This document shows, piece by piece, positions 14,595 through 16,662 of a stretch of 16,662 nt of DNA (position 1 is its first letter; every line of letters starts with the position of its first letter). The DNA lies in the NCBI GenBank assembly GCA_018710795.1, contig DVJH01000037.1, positions 1 to 16,662 of the forward strand. The letters are read 5' to 3'. The translations under genes and the position numbers were made by a program. The notes below the pieces were generated by a model, which was given only the letters and a program-made list of their open reading frames with translations, searched no databases and had not been told where the DNA came from. The stretch comes from Candidatus Galligastranaerophilus gallistercoris. Lineage in GTDB: Bacteria; Cyanobacteriota; Vampirovibrionia; Gastranaerophilales; Gastranaerophilaceae.

Positions 14595-14612
14595 ATTTTT
14601 GTATTTTTATTG

Positions 14613-14618
14613 TATAAT
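14613..14618 (+). promoter_or_regulatory. Candidate -10 box for the rubredoxin-rubrerythrin unit
   Basis: A consensus TATAAT stands 32 bases before the rubredoxin ATG, predicting a start near 14625 and a leader of about 26 bases with GAGGAG at 14638-14643. No good -35 box lies 16-18 bases upstream. This could mean activator dependence or a false match. Confidence 0.4.
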
Positions 14619-14650
14619 ATTTAGACAGTATTTAATTGAGGAGAGATATT

Positions 14651-14794
14651 ATGGATAAATACGTTTGCACGGCATGCATGTGGGTATATGACCCTGCGGA
14701 AAACAACAACGTTGCTTTTGAAGATTTGCCGGAAGATTACGTTTGCCCCGTTTGCGGCGTTTCAAAAGATATGTTTGAAAAAGAAGAAAATTAA
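14651..14794 (+). CDS. Rubredoxin, short form
   Basis: A one-iron electron carrier. Translation gives 47 residues with paired cysteines Cys6/Cys9 (VCTACMW) and Cys32/Cys35 (VCPVCGV) that bind the iron, plus the standard VYDPAE and FEDLPEDYVCPVCG segments. It is shorter than the usual 52-54 residues because the loop between DPAE and FEDLP is reduced, as in the 45-residue Desulfovibrio desulfuricans form. The residue after Cys9 is Met rather than the nearly constant Gly of the first cysteine knuckle, which may alter the redox potential or the fit with partners. GAGGAG lies 7 bases before the ATG. It is followed after 21 bases by reverse rubrerythrin, its probable electron acceptor. Confidence 0.93.
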   Translation: MDKYVCTACMWVYDPAENNNVAFEDLPEDYVCPVCGVSKDMFEKEEN

Positions 14795-14815
14795 TTTAAG
14801 ATAAGGAGATTTGAT

Positions 14816-15355
14816 ATGAAATTTGTATGTACTGTATGCGGATACACCTATGAAGGCGATAAAGCTCCCGAAAAATGCCCTTTGTGCGGAGCAACAACCT
14901 TTAAAGCGGTTGACGGCGAAAATAAAACTTACGCTTGCGAACACACGGTAGCGTCCACAGAAGGCATTGAACCCGATGTTGTTGAAGGTTTAAGAGCCAA
15001 CTTTAACGGCGAATGCATGGAAGTCGGCATGTATCTTGCAATGAGCAGACAGGCAGAACGCGAAGGGTACCCCGAAATTGCGGAAGCTTATAAAAGATAT
15101 GCTTTTGAAGAAGCCGAACATGCCGCAAAATTTGCCGAATTGTTGGGTGAAGTTTTAACTTCATCAACAAAGAAAAACCTTGAAATGAGAGCAGACGCAG
15201 AACATGGCGCATGCGACGGCAAACTTCAGCTTGCTGTAAGAGCAAAACAATTAGGCTACGATGCCATCCATGACACGGTTCATGAAATGGCAAAAGATGA
15301 AGCACGCCACGGCAGAGGCTTTGACGGTTTATTAAAAAGATATTTTAATAAATAG
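14816..15355 (+). CDS. rbr: Reverse rubrerythrin (N-terminal rubredoxin, C-terminal diiron domain)
   Basis: A peroxide- or oxygen-reducing protein of anaerobes. The 179 residues start with a rubredoxin-type iron site (Cys5/Cys8 in VCTVCGY and Cys21/Cys24 in CPLCG) and continue with a ferritin-like four-helix domain. Probable diiron ligands are Glu66 or Glu69 in the first helix, E99-A-E-H102, Glu129, and E162-A-R-H165. The domain order is the reverse of classical rubrerythrin and matches clostridial 'reverse rubrerythrin' (rubperoxin) proteins. AAGGAG at 14803-14808 is 7 bases before the ATG. Cotranscription with rubredoxin suggests electrons flow from a reductase through rubredoxin to this enzyme. 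A strong two-way hairpin ends the unit. Confidence 0.95.
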   Translation: MKFVCTVCGYTYEGDKAPEKCPLCGATTFKAVDGENKTYACEHTVASTEGIEPDVVEGLRANFNGECMEVGMYLAMSRQAEREGYPEIAEAYKRYAFEEAEHAAKFAELLGEVLTSSTKKNLEMRADAEHGACDGKLQLAVRAKQLGYDAIHDTVHEMAKDEARHGRGFDGLLKRYFNK

Positions 15356-15369
15356 TTTATTTAAATGTT

Positions 15370-15398
15370 AAAAATGAGGGGATTTTCCCCTCATTTTT
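15370..15398. terminator. Bidirectional intrinsic terminator between rubrerythrin and the nuclease gene
   Basis: A perfect 13-base-pair stem (15370-15382 with 15386-15398) with a 3-base loop contains a GAGGGGA/TCCCCTC core flanked by A and T runs, so it yields a T tract in both directions. Its last base is part of the nuclease stop codon (15398-15400) on the minus strand. Confidence 0.88.
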
Positions 15399-15997
15399 TA
15401 GTATATTTTTTTAATTACTTCTTTTATTTTTTCAAAGGCATCGCCTTTATTTTGAATTTTTTTAAATTCGTTTTTCATAAGAGAATAATAAATCATTTCA
15501 ACATTGTTTGTTTTATATAATCTTGATGCGCAGTGAAGATAAACAAGAGTTTGCATGGTATCTTCATAGTTTTTCGGTATATTGTTTATTTTCCAGTCAA
15601 GAATTATGTATTTATCATCAATTTTAACGATTGCATCAAATCTGCCCGTTAAATAAAAAGGTTTGTTTTCAATATATTCTTTTATAAAAAACGGCTGTTC
15701 GATAAATTTTTCTCCGGCGCTTTTTGCAAGAATTGCAATTTTTGAATTTTTAATGTTTTCCCACAGAATCTTTTCTTTATCATTAAGAGCATTTTCAAAT
15801 TTTTTTATTTCGTGGTTTTTCAGGTAATAACATATAAGGTTGTGAAACTTGTTTCCGAGCTTTATGTCGTTATTTTGCACGATTAATTCAAGATTTAAAA
15901 TATATTTATTATAAAATTCTTCTTTTGAATTATTTAAAATTTCAAGAGAATTTGCGCTGAATGTATCAATTTTGGTTTTATTTTGCATATTTTTCAT
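15398..15997 (-). CDS. Stand-alone PD-(D/E)XK (RecB-like) nuclease
   Basis: A predicted Mg-dependent DNA nuclease of 199 residues. Motifs in order: an N-terminal FSANSLEILNNSKEEFYNKY stretch that in relatives reads 'S..SL..Y..CP..F...Y', the helical motif with His52 (LGNKFH), a possible Glu107, Asp121 (LTGRFDA), Asp134 and Lys136 (IILDWK), and Gln149 to Tyr153 (MQTLVYL). This is the RecB/AddB/Cas4-type catalytic order. The cysteines of an iron-sulfur cluster are missing: the 'CP' position is SK, so the cluster-bearing Cas4 and AddB types are excluded. The layout closely resembles a conserved cyanobacterial nuclease. Its ATG overlaps the stop of the helicase gene as ATGA, so it is likely the nuclease partner of that helicase. 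A second possible ATG lies three codons downstream. Confidence 0.85.
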   Translation of the reverse strand: MKNMQNKTKIDTFSANSLEILNNSKEEFYNKYILNLELIVQNNDIKLGNKFHNLICYYLKNHEIKKFENALNDKEKILWENIKNSKIAILAKSAGEKFIEQPFFIKEYIENKPFYLTGRFDAIVKIDDKYIILDWKINNIPKNYEDTMQTLVYLHCASRLYKTNNVEMIYYSLMKNEFKKIQNKGDAFEKIKEVIKKIY

Positions 15998-16662
15998 TCC
16001 GTAAGTTTAAAACAATTTGACGGGTCCGTATTTGTTAATTTGTTATATATTTTATATTCTTTTGAACAGGTCAGATACAGTTTCTTTTTTGCCCTTGTTA
16101 TTGCAACGTAAAATAACCTTAAATTTTCATCAAGTATTTCTTTTTTTAATTCATCTTCCGTTTTGTTTGAATTTTGAACGGAGTTTATTATTTTGTATCC
16201 TTCTTTTAATTTTATTTCATTTATATCAAGTGTCATATTCTTTTCCGTTAATTCGGGAATAAATACGTAATCAAATTCATCTCCCTTTGATTTGTGCATT
16301 GTTAAAACATAAATTTCATTGCTTTTTTTTGAATCTTTTTCATCGGGTTCAAAGAATTTTATATTAAAGGAAAAAGGTTTTTTATAAATTTCATTCATTT
16401 TATTCAGAGTGTCTTCAAAATTTCTTTCCGTATCGGAGATTTTTGCAATTATTGAAGATACGGGCGCTATATTTGCTTTGTTTTTTTTGTCGTTTATAAA
16501 ATAAAATTCAGCCGTTCTGAATGCAAGTTCATACGGGGATAACACGGTTAATTCGAGAAAATATCTTAAATCCCACCAGATTGCATAATCTTCACCGTTA
16601 TTTAAAATGAAAGGAGAGTTCAGATTTTTTATATAATCGAAAATATTGCTTTCATCTTTATA
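15994..16662 (-). CDS. UvrD/RecB-like (AddA-type) helicase, C-terminal part (cut by window edge)
   Basis: The last 222 residues of a superfamily 1 DNA helicase; the frame is open to the right edge, so the GTG at 16545 is not the true start. Seen in the window are a region ending the 2B-type domain (WWDLRYFLELTVLSPYELAF), motif V (VLTMHKSKGDEFDYVFIPEL) with the AddA/RecB-type spacing, and motif VI (LRLFYVAITRAKKKLYLT). The Walker motifs lie outside. The protein ends soon after motif VI without a nuclease domain, unlike full RecB or AddA; the nuclease is encoded next, overlapping by 4 bases. It is clearly distinct from PcrA in the same window. RecB-like versus a UvrD-like paralogue cannot be settled from this part. 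Confidence 0.85.
   Translation of the reverse strand, partial: YKDESNIFDYIKNLNSPFILNNGEDYAIWWDLRYFLELTVLSPYELAFRTAEFYFINDKKNKANIAPVSSIIAKISDTERNFEDTLNKMNEIYKKPFSFNIKFFEPDEKDSKKSNEIYVLTMHKSKGDEFDYVFIPELTEKNMTLDINEIKLKEGYKIINSVQNSNKTEDELKKEILDENLRLFYVAITRAKKKLYLTCSKEYKIYNKLTNTDPSNCFKLTE

Noticed and set aside
14608..14619. PerR-like operator at the rubredoxin -10 region
   Set aside because: Only a 4-base TATT/AATA inverted repeat is visible, far from the PerR box consensus, and such repeats are common in AT-rich DNA.
15003..15305. 100-codon open frame antisense to rubrerythrin
   Set aside because: Rubrerythrin on the other strand has complete motifs and a good ribosome-binding site; the antisense product has no features.
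15398..15997. Cas4-type nuclease implying a CRISPR system
   Set aside because: The iron-sulfur cysteines are absent, no cas genes or repeat arrays are nearby, and the gene is coupled to a helicase. A RecB-like stand-alone nuclease fits better.
15994..16545. Helicase starting at the GTG at 16545 as a short 183-residue protein
   Set aside because: The frame stays open to the window edge with helicase-like sequence upstream (WWDLRYFLEL), and the Walker motifs must lie before it, so it is the end of a longer gene.
1..16662. Island or mobile element
   Set aside because: No integrase, transposase, tRNA gene, direct repeats or shift in base composition was noticed; all blocks have similar AT-rich codon use.

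Overview
The window is AT-rich bacterial chromosome, densely packed, with no gap between genes longer than about 140 bases. I saw no rRNA, tRNA, insertion sequence, phage gene or CRISPR array. The best taxonomic guess is a non-photosynthetic relative of the cyanobacteria (Vampirovibrionia/Melainabacteria, perhaps gut Gastranaerophilales). Four features support this: F1 beta and epsilon genes (atpD-atpC) standing apart from all other ATP synthase genes, as in cyanobacteria; a short DprA-like Rossmann protein of the kind conserved in cyanobacteria; a stand-alone PD-(D/E)XK nuclease and a RecG N-terminal extension that resemble cyanobacterial versions; and a CHASE2 class IIIb adenylate cyclase. 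A rubredoxin and reverse rubrerythrin pair points to an anaerobe. No photosynthesis gene is present. The assignment rests on remembered family features and was not tested by a search.

Layout. 1-2762 (minus): a CHASE2 adenylate cyclase overlapping the start of recG, which runs off the left edge. 2894-4132 (plus): a secreted CtpA-type S41 protease, divergent from the cyclase. 4144-9724 (minus): a tight unit pcrA-purS-purQ-purL, joining a repair helicase to formylglycinamidine ribonucleotide synthase. It meets ctpA at a bidirectional hairpin terminator. 9815-10378 (plus): the DprA-like protein with its own terminator. 10518-11141 (plus): two small uncharacterised genes sharing a K-T-x-[IL]-Y-F-S-P motif. 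11215-14115 (plus): atpD, atpC and, with no gap, a secreted zinc metalloprotease with a helical-repeat tail. 14148-14594 (plus): an uncharacterised protein. 14651-15355 (plus): rubredoxin and reverse rubrerythrin, the first too short for usual ORF cut-offs. 15398-16662 (minus): a PD-(D/E)XK nuclease overlapping, by ATGA, the end of a RecB/AddA-like helicase that runs off the right edge.

How they work together. PurS, PurQ and PurL form one enzyme of purine synthesis. Rubredoxin probably passes electrons to the rubrerythrin for peroxide or oxygen removal. The nuclease and helicase probably act as one DNA-end-processing machine carried on two polypeptides. RecG, PcrA, the DprA-like protein and this pair make the window rich in DNA repair and recombination functions. 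The most unusual points are the split helicase-nuclease, the metalloprotease coupled to atpC, the paired YFSP small proteins, and the two convergent gene pairs that each end in a compact two-way terminator built into or against stop codons. No single clearly new multi-gene system stands out.
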